Made by a program: the position numbers and the translations under genes
Notes under the pieces: model-generated
Seen by the model: the letters and a program-made list of their open reading frames with translations, nothing else
The model's database searches: none
What the model was told of the DNA's origin: nothing
Shown: positions 1 to 9,066 of the stretch, piece by piece
How the letters are laid out: every line of letters starts with the position of its first letter
How positions within the stretch are numbered: the first letter of the stretch is position 1
NCBI RefSeq assembly: GCF_024347215.1
Contig: NZ_AP025282.1
Location: forward strand, 2,976,001-3,040,000
Direction: 5' to 3'
DNA length: 64,000 nucleotides
Source of the DNA: Aliamphritea ceti
GTDB lineage: Bacteria; Pseudomonadota; Gammaproteobacteria; Pseudomonadales; Balneatricaceae

Positions 1-38
1 CGCCCTGATTCTGGCAAGATTACTATTAAGGTATAACC

Positions 39-704
39 ATGAATCAGTCTGAAACATTTATAAATCCATTTACTGAAAGTACACCAACCCAACGGATCAG
101 CACCGCGCTTGAAACACTTCGTCAAGGCCGGGGCGTTCTTGTGGTTGATGATGAAGACCGTGAAAACGAAGGTGATATCATTTTCGCCGCCGAGAGCCTT
201 ACTGTCCCGCAAATGGCCATGCTCATTCGTGAATGCAGCGGCATTGTCTGCCTGTGTCTGGATGAAGATCGCATTCGTCAGCTGGAGCTGCCAAGCATGG
301 TAGAAGACAACACCAGCCAGTACGGCACAGCCTTCACCGTCAGCATTGAAGCCACTGAAGGTGTCACTACAGGGGTGTCTGCGACCGACAGAGTAACTAC
401 AGTTAAAGCTGCCATTGCAGAGAATGCCTGCCCGGCAGACCTTGCCCGCCCCGGACATGTATACCCATTACGCGCCCGTGAAGGCGGTGTTCTGACCCGA
501 CGCGGCCACACGGAAGCAACTATCGATCTGATGAAGCTTGCGGGACTGCAACCCTACGGCGTACTTTGTGAGCTGACAAACCCTGACGGCAGTATGGCTA
601 AACTTCCTGAAATCGTGCATTTCGGTGCAATAAACAACATGCCAGTGCTGAGCGTCGAAGACATTGTTACTTACCGGATGGCAACAATGGCTGCAACAGC
701 CTGA
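39..704 (+). CDS. ribB: 3,4-dihydroxy-2-butanone 4-phosphate synthase
   Basis: Converts ribulose 5-phosphate to 3,4-dihydroxy-2-butanone 4-phosphate plus formate in riboflavin synthesis; a cytosolic, Mg-dependent enzyme. The 221 residues match the stand-alone RibB length. The family signatures are all present: the acidic DDEDRENEGD loop near residue 39, the CSGIVC segment, the GVTTGVSATDR stretch and the RPGHVYPLRAREGG...RRGHTEA catalytic region. There is no GTP cyclohydrolase II domain, so this is the monofunctional form. The ATG at 39 follows a weak AAGG. No riboflavin neighbours are visible, and an FMN riboswitch, if any, would lie left of the window. A strong hairpin follows the stop. Confidence 0.96.
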   Translation: MNQSETFINPFTESTPTQRISTALETLRQGRGVLVVDDEDRENEGDIIFAAESLTVPQMAMLIRECSGIVCLCLDEDRIRQLELPSMVEDNTSQYGTAFTVSIEATEGVTTGVSATDRVTTVKAAIAENACPADLARPGHVYPLRAREGGVLTRRGHTEATIDLMKLAGLQPYGVLCELTNPDGSMAKLPEIVHFGAINNMPVLSVEDIVTYRMATMAATA

Positions 705-729
705 GCCCCCCCTCACTCCTGAAAGCAAA

Positions 730-756
730 ACGGGCCGCATAATGCGGCCCGTTTGT
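730..756. terminator. Rho-independent terminator after ribB
   Basis: An 11-bp GC-rich stem (ACGGGCCGCAT with its complement, 1-nt loop) is flanked by an A-run on the left and GTTTGTTT on the right. It ends ribB and could also act on the convergent minus-strand gene that stops at 800. Confidence 0.85.
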
Positions 757-799
757 TTGCGATCTCAAGTGGTCAGTGCAACGCTAATACAACCTTAAA

Positions 800-3700
800 T
801 CAGGCTTGTATTACCCGACTGCATACCGGTTTATACTCTGCGACAAACGCTTCCAGCTGCTCAGCCGGCATGGGTCTGGCAAGATAAAAACCTTGTGTCA
901 GATCGCAATTCAGCGATCCCAGAAAGTCCAGCTGCGCCTGGGTTTCAACACCTTCAGCAACAACTCTTAAACCCAGAACATCTGCCATTGAAATAATGGC
1001 ACTGGTCAACTGTGCAGCTTCATCCCGCTCATCGACATCATTAATGAATGACCGGTCGATCTTCAGCGTATCAAACGGAAAGCGCCCCAGATAACTCAGC
1101 GAAGAATACCCCGTACCAAAGTCATCAATCGACAACCGTACACCCATCGCATCAATAACATTCAAAATACCGTGATTACGTTCAGTATTATCCAACAGCA
1201 CAGTTTCTGTAATTTCCAGCTCCAGCGCCTGAGGAGGCAAATCAGTATCTTGCAGCACTTTGCTCACCAGCTCAGCAAACCGTCCCTGACGAAGTTGTTG
1301 AACCGACACATTCACGGCGACGTACTGCGGCATATTAGACTGCTGCCGCCAGGTTTTAATCTGACCAGCCGCCTGATATAACACCCATTCGCCCAGCTCA
1401 GTAATAATGCCAATACTCTCAGCCAAAGGAATAAAAACGTCCGGGGCTATACTGCCCAGGCTGTCGTTATGCCAGCGCAACAGCGCTTCAACTCCCATTA
1501 TTTCGCCGGTCTGAGTGCAAATCAGCGGCTGATAATGCAGCACAAACTCTTCACGTGTCAGCGCCCGGCGCAATTCAAGTTCCATCTTAAGCAATGCCTG
1601 AGCGTGACGGTTCATTTCTTCCGTATAAAAATGAAAATGATTACGCCCATCGGACTTACATTTGTACATTGCTGTATCAGCATTCTTTAACAGCGTTTCC
1701 TGATCTTCACCGTCATTTGGAAACACTGTTATACCAATACTGGCACTGACTGAGACTTCATGACCGTTCAGAAAAACCGGCTCACAGCTGGCTTTGATAA
1801 TTTTCTCAGCGATAAGCTCAGCTTCCATAGCATCATGCAGCTCAGGCAAGATAAGCGTGAACTCGTCACCACCAAGACGCGCAACTGTATCACCTTCCCG
1901 AACACAGCCAGAGAGCCGCTCTGAAATCTGTTTCAGCAGCAGGTCTCCGGCGTTATGCCCCAGATTATCGTTAACTGTTTTGAAGTGATCCAGATCCAGC
2001 ATCATCAGTGCAATTTTACTGCCCTGCCGACGCGCCCGTGCCATCGCATCCTGCAACCGGTCAAATGCAAGCCCACGATTAGGCAAACCGGTTAATGCAT
2101 CATAATTTGCCTGCTCAAACAGTTTATTCTCATGGCTTTTACGCTCAGAAAGATCGATAACACTAGTAATAATTGCTTCACGGTTACCATACATAGCAAC
2201 CTGGGATGACATAGAAACCCAGAGCGCATCAGCTGTACCGCACTTATCAATCAACAATTCAAAATTGTCGAGATGCCGCTGTTCTTCTATCTGCAAGCAA
2301 AAACGGCTGTAATCTTCTGCAAAGGTAAAATAACTTTCCAGAAAACTGGCCTGTAATTTATCGACATCACAGTTAAACAGTTTCTCTGCCTGAGCATTGC
2401 CATACACTATTTCTCCGCTCTGAGGGCAGCTGATAATAATTGCCATTGGAGATGACTGAGCGATCGCCTGAAAATGCCGCTGGCTTTCACGCAACACTTC
2501 ACCGGCCCGCCAGTGCTGTTTACTTTCCCGGTACTGCATCCACAAACTAATACCAATACCTGTGGCCAGTAATAACAACAACACAAACAACAAACGATTA
2601 CTTTCTTCTGATCGATTGTCATATGCACTCAGGCGCAGCCAAACTGATTCATGCAGCTGGCTAATCGGCAAGGTTCGACTCAGATGAGAAGGCGTATTCT
2701 GTTCAGCCTCACCAAAAATGATCCGTCCGTTGCGATCGATAAAATCAACCCGGTATTTTTCCAGCACTTCATCCGGTACCAGACCATCCAGCAAGTATTC
2801 AATTTTATAGACAGCCCCCAACGTACCGATAAAACGTGCGCCGGAGAAAACCGGCACATACAGTTCAAAGGCTGGATGCCCCTGAATAACCACAAATGGA
2901 TCGGTATACACAGACTGGCGGCTGACAAATGCCTCATAAGAAGCCCGCTTTGGCTCAGGAAGCAAAAGCTTAAGACCAACTACATGCTTGTTCTCTTCAT
3001 ACGGTGCTGTATCACGAATAACGAAGTTTTCATCTGCCCAGGTAACGTTCACCAAACCAGGATGATCAAATACATAACGGGATACCCGCTCCTGATATGA
3101 CTGCTTGGAGAGCTGACCTTTACTGATCTGATCCGCCAGCAGTTCGAAATATTCTTTATGCGCATCAAGACGACGGCGAATATCATGCTCCAGAGTTGAA
3201 GCACTATTATTAAGTGCCAGCTGCTGGCTGGCTGTATCGTTACGCTGAACAAACCAATACAGCGATACTGTTGCCATAAACAATGCACAAAAGGTCAGTA
3301 ATGGCGCCGCCCAGGTTGGCGGCCCCGGCAATCGCATCTGCTCCTGACTTTTCACATCAACAGCTGATACTGAATTTAGCGAATATTGACGCCTTTGCTG
3401 GCTTATAACACCAACCACCATCAGAAAAAATGCTGCCAGAACACTTTGAAAAATTAACACGTACTGACGAACATCACTGTCTACCCCACCAAAAGGAACC
3501 GCAACCAGCTCCCACTGCCCGTCTATTAAATCTATCGGATGCACCAGACGCTCATTGCCAAATACACCGGGCTCACCATAAAACACTTCACCCCTACTGT
3601 CCCGGATAGCAATTTGTAATCCCAGATCAGGATTCAGCAAACCCGCTTCCCGCAACAATGGCGCCATATCTAACGCCATCGATACTAAACCCCAGAAATG

Positions 3701-4255
3701 ACCGTCAACACTAACAGCCTGACGAGCAACTATCCCATCGCCTCCCTGCACTAACTGCATTGGTGAAGTCAGCGCAATGCCCGGCTCCCGCATCGCCTGC
3801 AAAGTGGCATGCTGACTAGCTTTACGTGTGTCGTTAAGGAGATTATGACCCAGCGCAGTTTCATTACCCTGCAACGGCGAGATTTTGCGGATGATGCCAT
3901 CAGGAGCGATAGCAAAATTACGAATACCTTTAGAGGAAGACAATAAACCATTGAGAAAAGTATCTATGCGCTCGTCAGAGCTCTGCAAGCCCCTGGCAGA
4001 AGACACCAGGTCAGTTTCAACAAAGGACGTCAGCCCCTGCAAAAGAGCAAAACGCTTATTAAGAATATTCGCCAGATTTTGTGCGTAACCATCCACCTGC
4101 TGATCGAACTTATGAGACTGTTCTTCAAGCAAGTAGGATTCATACCAGTAACTGGCCTGCCACCAGATAACCGACAAACACATTAGTAAAACAACAAATG
4201 CCAGACTAAAACGTCGCTTTAATTTTTCAGCCAATATAGCCGGGCTCAAACTCAT
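800..4255 (-). CDS. Membrane dual-sensor PAS-GGDEF-EAL protein
   Basis: A c-di-GMP turnover protein of 1151 residues. N-terminal membrane segment at about 17-35; periplasmic sensor domain to about 270; second membrane segment near 270-290; another near 320-340; second CHASE/Cache-like sensor to about 560; membrane segment near 575; PAS at about 590-710; GGDEF at about 720-880; EAL at about 890-1140. The GGDEF site is intact (ARLGGDEF) with an RxxD inhibitory site five residues upstream. The EAL domain is also intact: EALLRW, NVS, LEITE, IDDFGTG, LKIDRS, AEGVET and TQGF. Both activities are therefore possible. Two tandem periplasmic sensors in one chain are less usual. It is separated from the upstream iron-binding gene by 347 bases and is probably transcribed on its own. 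The signal sensed is unknown. Confidence 0.93.
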   Translation of the reverse strand: MSLSPAILAEKLKRRFSLAFVVLLMCLSVIWWQASYWYESYLLEEQSHKFDQQVDGYAQNLANILNKRFALLQGLTSFVETDLVSSARGLQSSDERIDTFLNGLLSSSKGIRNFAIAPDGIIRKISPLQGNETALGHNLLNDTRKASQHATLQAMREPGIALTSPMQLVQGGDGIVARQAVSVDGHFWGLVSMALDMAPLLREAGLLNPDLGLQIAIRDSRGEVFYGEPGVFGNERLVHPIDLIDGQWELVAVPFGGVDSDVRQYVLIFQSVLAAFFLMVVGVISQQRRQYSLNSVSAVDVKSQEQMRLPGPPTWAAPLLTFCALFMATVSLYWFVQRNDTASQQLALNNSASTLEHDIRRRLDAHKEYFELLADQISKGQLSKQSYQERVSRYVFDHPGLVNVTWADENFVIRDTAPYEENKHVVGLKLLLPEPKRASYEAFVSRQSVYTDPFVVIQGHPAFELYVPVFSGARFIGTLGAVYKIEYLLDGLVPDEVLEKYRVDFIDRNGRIIFGEAEQNTPSHLSRTLPISQLHESVWLRLSAYDNRSEESNRLLFVLLLLLATGIGISLWMQYRESKQHWRAGEVLRESQRHFQAIAQSSPMAIIISCPQSGEIVYGNAQAEKLFNCDVDKLQASFLESYFTFAEDYSRFCLQIEEQRHLDNFELLIDKCGTADALWVSMSSQVAMYGNREAIITSVIDLSERKSHENKLFEQANYDALTGLPNRGLAFDRLQDAMARARRQGSKIALMMLDLDHFKTVNDNLGHNAGDLLLKQISERLSGCVREGDTVARLGGDEFTLILPELHDAMEAELIAEKIIKASCEPVFLNGHEVSVSASIGITVFPNDGEDQETLLKNADTAMYKCKSDGRNHFHFYTEEMNRHAQALLKMELELRRALTREEFVLHYQPLICTQTGEIMGVEALLRWHNDSLGSIAPDVFIPLAESIGIITELGEWVLYQAAGQIKTWRQQSNMPQYVAVNVSVQQLRQGRFAELVSKVLQDTDLPPQALELEITETVLLDNTERNHGILNVIDAMGVRLSIDDFGTGYSSLSYLGRFPFDTLKIDRSFINDVDERDEAAQLTSAIISMADVLGLRVVAEGVETQAQLDFLGSLNCDLTQGFYLARPMPAEQLEAFVAEYKPVCSRVIQA

Positions 4256-4602
4256 CAGGGACCACCATTAAATCGCGACTCCGTCCCTGGCACGCAAACA
4301 AACTTACAACAGAATTACTACGCGACGAAATTGACCAGCTCAGATAATGCTTTAAAACAACTCTGCACTAATGCGTTTGATATTCATTTCCAACAAATAA
4401 ATATTTAACAATAAATATCAATAACTTGAGTAAGTATAGTTACAAATAACATAACATAGATAACGTTTAGATAACGCGCCTTAATTTCGTCTGCCACATT
4501 GTATCTACGAATCTGAAGTCTGCAATGTTTTTTCCTTATCCGGCAATGATTCCTCTGACTGATCTTTACCCGTCATAATTCCATTTCAATAAACATGAGC
4601 TG
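4256..4602. other. Intergenic region between GGDEF-EAL gene and iron-binding protein gene
   Basis: An AT-rich 347-base stretch with no open frame that looks coding. It should contain the promoter of the minus-strand gene starting at 4255. I see no clear operator or terminator in it. Confidence 0.5.
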
Positions 4603-5640
4603 TTAATCGTCAAAGCCTACCTTTTCAATCAACTCCAGCGCCTGCTTACGTTTTGCTGCAATCCGACCCAGAGGCAAATCATCTTCCTTAAAACTACGCA
4701 TATAGGTTTCAATAATTTCAGCCCTGGGAGTATTAGCCCTTACCGGAAATTCAAAATTCCCCTGGGCATACATAAACTGCGCCTGCTCTCCACTAAGATA
4801 TTCCATTAACTTAACGGCTTCCTCCCGATGAGGCGCGTAACGGCTCAACGCAATCCCGCTGATATTCATATGTGCACCACGATCAGACTGATTTGGAAAC
4901 ACCAGCCGTACCGCGTTAGCCCAGGCCTGCTGCTCTGGCTTACGTTCATTCGTCAGCATTTTGCCAAAGTAATAAGAATTCACCAGCGCAACGTCACACA
5001 CACCTTCACTGATTGCTTTAACCTGAGCACGATCATTACCTTTAGGGCGCCTGGCAAGATTTGCCTTAACATCCCTGAGCCACTGCTCAGTTGCCGTTTC
5101 ACCATTCGCCAGAATTAAACTACTCACCAGTGACAACATATATTTATGCTTACCACTGCGGCTGCATAGCTTGCCCTTCCAGCGGCTATCCGCCAGATCC
5201 TCATACCGGGTTATTGCATCAGCACTCAACCGACTTTTAGAGGTATAGATAATCCTCGAACGGGAGGTCAGACCGAACCATTGCGAATCTGAATCACGAT
5301 ATTTAGCCGGAATATTTTCACGTAAAACAGAACTCTTGACCGGCTGAGTCAGGCGCGCCTGTTTCAGTGCATATAAAGGTCCGATATCAGCGGTCAGAAC
5401 CAAATCGACTATTGACTGAGCCCCCTCCACTTCCAGACGCTTCACTAAACCTTTTCTGACATATACAACATTCACCCTTATGCCCGACTGTGCCTCAAAC
5501 GCTTCGAGAATAGGCTTAATCAGAAAAGGCTGACGATAAGAATAAATATTAATTTCCGACGCCATAGCCGAAGAACTACCAAACAAAAGACAACCCAGGC
5601 CAAACACCCACTTTATACGTCCAGATACAACCCTTGCCAT
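4603..5640 (-). CDS. FbpA/FutA-type ferric iron-binding periplasmic protein
   Basis: A class-II-like solute-binding protein of the Fe(3+) ABC transporter family (345 residues with the start at 5640). Residues 1-27 form a signal peptide ending in AMA. The mature protein begins SEINIYSYRQPFL, typical of FbpA/IdiA. Two adjacent tyrosines at 223-224 (NSYYFGKM) match the iron-binding tyrosine pair of the family. A longer frame reaches 5841 but would overlap the upstream gene and bury the signal peptide, so I reject it. No permease or ATPase gene is next to it. Instead it lies 22 nt behind a CHASE-PAS-GGDEF-EAL gene, so it may serve as an iron sensor or co-receptor rather than a transporter part. 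It shares the Fur-like promoter at 8515-8533. Confidence 0.87.
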   Translation of the reverse strand: MARVVSGRIKWVFGLGCLLFGSSSAMASEINIYSYRQPFLIKPILEAFEAQSGIRVNVVYVRKGLVKRLEVEGAQSIVDLVLTADIGPLYALKQARLTQPVKSSVLRENIPAKYRDSDSQWFGLTSRSRIIYTSKSRLSADAITRYEDLADSRWKGKLCSRSGKHKYMLSLVSSLILANGETATEQWLRDVKANLARRPKGNDRAQVKAISEGVCDVALVNSYYFGKMLTNERKPEQQAWANAVRLVFPNQSDRGAHMNISGIALSRYAPHREEAVKLMEYLSGEQAQFMYAQGNFEFPVRANTPRAEIIETYMRSFKEDDLPLGRIAAKRKQALELIEKVGFDD

Positions 5641-5662
5641 CAGCTTTACAACCTTACATCGG

Positions 5663-8416
5663 TTAAACAGGAAACGGATGCGCCAAACCGGGCGCCTCCT
5701 CATCAGTAGAATCACCACCCAGTGCCCGGGCGTATCTGGCCAATTCCATAGGCTTATAAAACAGAAAGCCCTGACCATACTGACAATCCAGGTCAGCAAA
5801 GAATTGCTGCTGCTGTAAGGTTTCAATGCCTTCAGCAGCAATGGTTAGCCCCAACAACTCAGCCATTTTTACAGTAGCCCGCAGAATGATGGCCTGGGTA
5901 TTACCCGGCGCCAGCTTGCTGACAAAAGAACGGTCAATTTTCAAACCACTCAGGGGATAAGTAACCAGCCGCTCCAGCGAACTGTGGCCTGTACCAAAAT
6001 CATCAATATATATCCCAACACCCATATCATGCAGCGACTGCAATTGCTTAATAGCCAGATCCTCATGACTATACAAAGCACTCTCAGTTACCTCTAAACG
6101 CAGATTATGGGGTTGTAACTGATAGTTAATCAGCAATTGATTAACCCGTATCAGAATAGAGTCGCTTAGCAGCTGCTTAGGTGAGACATTCACATTTACA
6201 AACAGACGCTGGTTGCCAGTACGCCTTATTAATTCGGCTAAATCAGCAACTGCCTGCTGTAGAACCCAGTCACCAATTGCCTGCACCATGTTTAGTTCTT
6301 CCGCCAACGGAATAAACTCCACCGGAGACACATCTCCCAGCAATGGACTAGACCAACGCAACAAAGCTTCACTACCCTCTATCTGAGAATCTTTCAGCGC
6401 GACGACAGGCTGGTGAAATAACACCAGCTCCTTATTGTCGATAGCAGCACGTAAACAAACTTCAAGACGAATCCGGCGCTGCGCCCGGGCATTCAGCCGA
6501 TCATCATAAAGTACCTGACTATCCCGGCCGTTACGTTTCACTTCATACATAGCCAGATCGGCCTGACGTAAGCCGTCTTCAGCGCTACGGCACTCCTGAT
6601 CAAGCAAACTCAAGCCTAAACTCGCAGTCGTCTGAAACCGGTTACCATCACTGAATACAAACGGCTGCTGCATCGTTTCCAGCACCCGTGCTGCCAACAA
6701 CTGCAAACGAGCACTGTTAGCAACATCTGTCACAAAGACAGCAAACTCGTCACCGCCGAACCGGGCTACCAAATCAGATTCACGAAAACACTGTGTAAGG
6801 CGTACTGCAAATTGCTGCAACAGCTCATCACCGATAGCATGCCCATAGGTATCATTCACAGCTTTAAAACGGTCCAGATCGATAAAGAACAAACCGGTTC
6901 CCGGCGCGCCTAGCGTACTCAGATGCCTGTCTATCTGTGCAACAAATGCCGGACGGTTATACAGTCCGGTAAGTGCATCTCGCTCAGCCTGATGCTGCAA
7001 TTCCAGCTGTGCCAGTTTGCGCTCAGTTATCACGCTGATCGAACCTTCGTAATAACTATCGCCCTGGCCATCATCAACCATATAAGCATTCTCAACCAGC
7101 CAAACCGGTTGCCCATCTGAACCAACTCCCTGCCATTCAAAATTCACCACCCGACCGTAGGTTTGCAACTCATGCACCAATGCAGCGAACACCTGCGGAT
7201 TATGATGCAACTGATCGACCACACTTTTAACTTGCTGATGTAGTGCGTCCTGCGAACTGAAACCAAATGCTGTTGCAAATGCCGGGTTAGCTTTAAGTAA
7301 CTTGCCCTTCAGTGAAGCACGGTAAATACCATCGACAGATAACATAAATAGTTGGCTGTACTCATGCTTTACCGCACGAAGCCGCAAGGTTCGGTTAGTA
7401 AATAGACGCTCTATTTTTAATGCATAGCGGCGAGACATATAGATGTACAGCAGCACAATCATGCTCACCACCAGCAATGCCAGACCAATCAGATTAGACA
7501 GAGCAAACCAGCGTAAATGGCTAGGTTTAGTCTGATCATAAAAAGTAAAACGTAACTGACGTCCACCGAGGGTATATGCCATCGAGCGAACACCTTCTGC
7601 AGCTATATCGTAACGACAGCTATCACCCGATAGATTATTACTCTGGAATAACAGCCGTGCACTTGCTGCTGTTATATCCGTAACCTGAACACATAACCCG
7701 GCCTGAACTGCCCGCTGCCCCAGCAACACCTCAAGAGCATCACCTATATTTATCGCAGCAGACACATAACCATAAAGCGATGCGTACTGAGGAATCTCGG
7801 CACCTGGTTCAAACACACCAAAAATAAGCCGGGAAAAGTATTCACTTTCAGTGTGCTTATCAGCAATCGCAATTTGCAAACCGGCACTTTCAGCAGCAGC
7901 CGTAAATGAAGCCTTATACTCTGGTAAAGCAACTAAATTTGTACCCAGCGGAATACCGTCTATTTCGGAAGATGAGCGGTATAAAAGAGGAAATAAATCA
8001 GACTGTAACGCAGGAACCGTAGTGCCTGCTGCCCTGAGAGAAAAATCAAACAACCCTTCAGCACGTGCCTGACGGGTAAGATTATCAACCTCATTCAGTG
8101 CGACCTTTGGCAACCATTCAAATGAGGCAATCCCATAATCGGAAATATTTTGTGACACAATAAAATAATCAAACTCCCAACGCTGCACATCACCATTTAT
8201 CTCAATGAAACTCCGCAGAGAAGATAAGACGCCCACCAGCTCATTCAGCGCAGCACCCACAACACTGAATTGACCAGCAGCCCTTTCTTCAAGTGTACGT
8301 ACATATTCTCGCTGCTCGAGGTTAGCAGTAACACGATAGGCTGCCCAACTGCTGGGCAGTAAAATACAGGCGGCTAAAAACACCATTACAAGCGGGGAAA
8401 CAGGACGCTTTTTCAC
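5663..8416 (-). CDS. CHASE-PAS-GGDEF-EAL membrane protein
   Basis: A 917-residue c-di-GMP enzyme starting with GTG at 8416. N-terminal membrane segment (about 8-26), a typical CHASE periplasmic domain (about 35-260, with LRSFIEINGDVQRWEF), a second membrane segment near 300-325, PAS at about 345-470, GGDEF (ARFGGDEF with RxxD I-site), then EAL (SEALLRW, NVNVSPKQL, LEVTES, IDDFGTGHSS, LKIDRS, AEGIET, GQGF). All catalytic motifs of both output domains look intact. CHASE domains bind small extracellular ligands. The gene directly downstream encodes a periplasmic iron-binding protein, and a Fur-box-like site lies about 100 nt upstream. This suggests, as inference, that the protein links iron status to c-di-GMP. 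Confidence 0.93.
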   Translation of the reverse strand: MKKRPVSPLVMVFLAACILLPSSWAAYRVTANLEQREYVRTLEERAAGQFSVVGAALNELVGVLSSLRSFIEINGDVQRWEFDYFIVSQNISDYGIASFEWLPKVALNEVDNLTRQARAEGLFDFSLRAAGTTVPALQSDLFPLLYRSSSEIDGIPLGTNLVALPEYKASFTAAAESAGLQIAIADKHTESEYFSRLIFGVFEPGAEIPQYASLYGYVSAAINIGDALEVLLGQRAVQAGLCVQVTDITAASARLLFQSNNLSGDSCRYDIAAEGVRSMAYTLGGRQLRFTFYDQTKPSHLRWFALSNLIGLALLVVSMIVLLYIYMSRRYALKIERLFTNRTLRLRAVKHEYSQLFMLSVDGIYRASLKGKLLKANPAFATAFGFSSQDALHQQVKSVVDQLHHNPQVFAALVHELQTYGRVVNFEWQGVGSDGQPVWLVENAYMVDDGQGDSYYEGSISVITERKLAQLELQHQAERDALTGLYNRPAFVAQIDRHLSTLGAPGTGLFFIDLDRFKAVNDTYGHAIGDELLQQFAVRLTQCFRESDLVARFGGDEFAVFVTDVANSARLQLLAARVLETMQQPFVFSDGNRFQTTASLGLSLLDQECRSAEDGLRQADLAMYEVKRNGRDSQVLYDDRLNARAQRRIRLEVCLRAAIDNKELVLFHQPVVALKDSQIEGSEALLRWSSPLLGDVSPVEFIPLAEELNMVQAIGDWVLQQAVADLAELIRRTGNQRLFVNVNVSPKQLLSDSILIRVNQLLINYQLQPHNLRLEVTESALYSHEDLAIKQLQSLHDMGVGIYIDDFGTGHSSLERLVTYPLSGLKIDRSFVSKLAPGNTQAIILRATVKMAELLGLTIAAEGIETLQQQQFFADLDCQYGQGFLFYKPMELARYARALGGDSTDEEAPGLAHPFPV

Positions 8417-8514
8417 GCAATCATTATCTCTCAGATCTCACCGGCAAAGCCGGTACTACTGGCTGAAAATTAGTACGCATCAATACCTTACATAAAAACA
8501 GGATACGCACAAAA

Positions 8515-8533
8515 CATAATGATAATGATTTTT
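8515..8533 (-). promoter_or_regulatory. Fur-box-like site upstream of c-di-GMP/iron-binding operon
   Basis: Nineteen bases rich in repeated NATAAT/GAT units match the Fur consensus GATAATGATAATCATTATC at 15 of 19 positions by eye. The site is about 100 nt upstream of the GTG start at 8416, in an AT-rich promoter region. Iron control fits the FbpA-type gene in the same operon. Confidence 0.6.
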
Positions 8534-8720
8534 ATTTAGATAACAAAATACAATTACTCATTTTGTCATTTTTATTGTACTTAAGCGTCACCCCTGCGGT
8601 TTACTGTCGACTATTGGTTGTAACCCGCCTTATAGACTAAACACCAGATTCACTTGCAGATAACCGATATTATCTGCTCAGAAAATTACTAACACACTTT
8701 AGAATTGAAGCAATCTCTTC

Positions 8721-8990
8721 CTATGAATCTGTGACAACTAAAGCACTATGCAATGTTTGTAACGACTGCAGCACAGCTACGTATGAGTTCAAACAGTTAA
8801 CGATAGAAAGCATACTGCGAATTTCATTGCTATCACTCAAATCAGCTTTCAACTGGCCAATGTCCGAGTAAAATACCGACACTACCAACTGCTCCGGATA
8901 ATCGAATTCAATACTCGCAATAAGAGAAGATAACGCACTCTGAAGAGCACATTTAAGAAGCCTTGACAGGTAAAAAACACATAGCAGCGT
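8721..8990 (-). other. Possible small gene or gene remnant
   Basis: A minus-strand open frame of about 89 codons ends at a TAG (8721-8723). It reads as plausible amphipathic protein with segments such as SSLIASIEFDYPEQLVVSVF and NSYVAVLQSLQTLHSAL. It has no ATG near its beginning and no good ribosome site, so it is either decayed, uses a rare start (TTG/CTG), or is chance. The rest of 8417-9066 holds only promoter sequence and a terminator. Confidence 0.2.
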
Positions 8991-8999
8991 TCATGCTTT

Positions 9000-9052
9000 A
9001 AAAATCCCCTATCCAATTGGCTTTCCGCTTCAAGAAACCAACGGGATAAGGG
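9000..9052 (-). terminator. Terminator of the polyamine-binding protein gene
   Basis: On the minus strand a 15-bp imperfect stem (CCCTTATCCCGTTGG pairing with CCAATTGGATAGGGG) is followed by ATTTTTAAA, directly after the stop at 9067. Confidence 0.65.
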
Positions 9053-9066
9053 AGAAACCTATACCG

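Noticed and set aside
2651..3100. 149-codon plus-strand frame inside the first GGDEF-EAL gene
   Set aside because: Antisense shadow of a well-supported gene with no ribosome site or recognisable protein.
5641..5841. Extended 412-residue start of the iron-binding protein
   Set aside because: It overlaps the coding end of the upstream GGDEF-EAL gene and would put 67 non-signal residues before a clear signal peptide.
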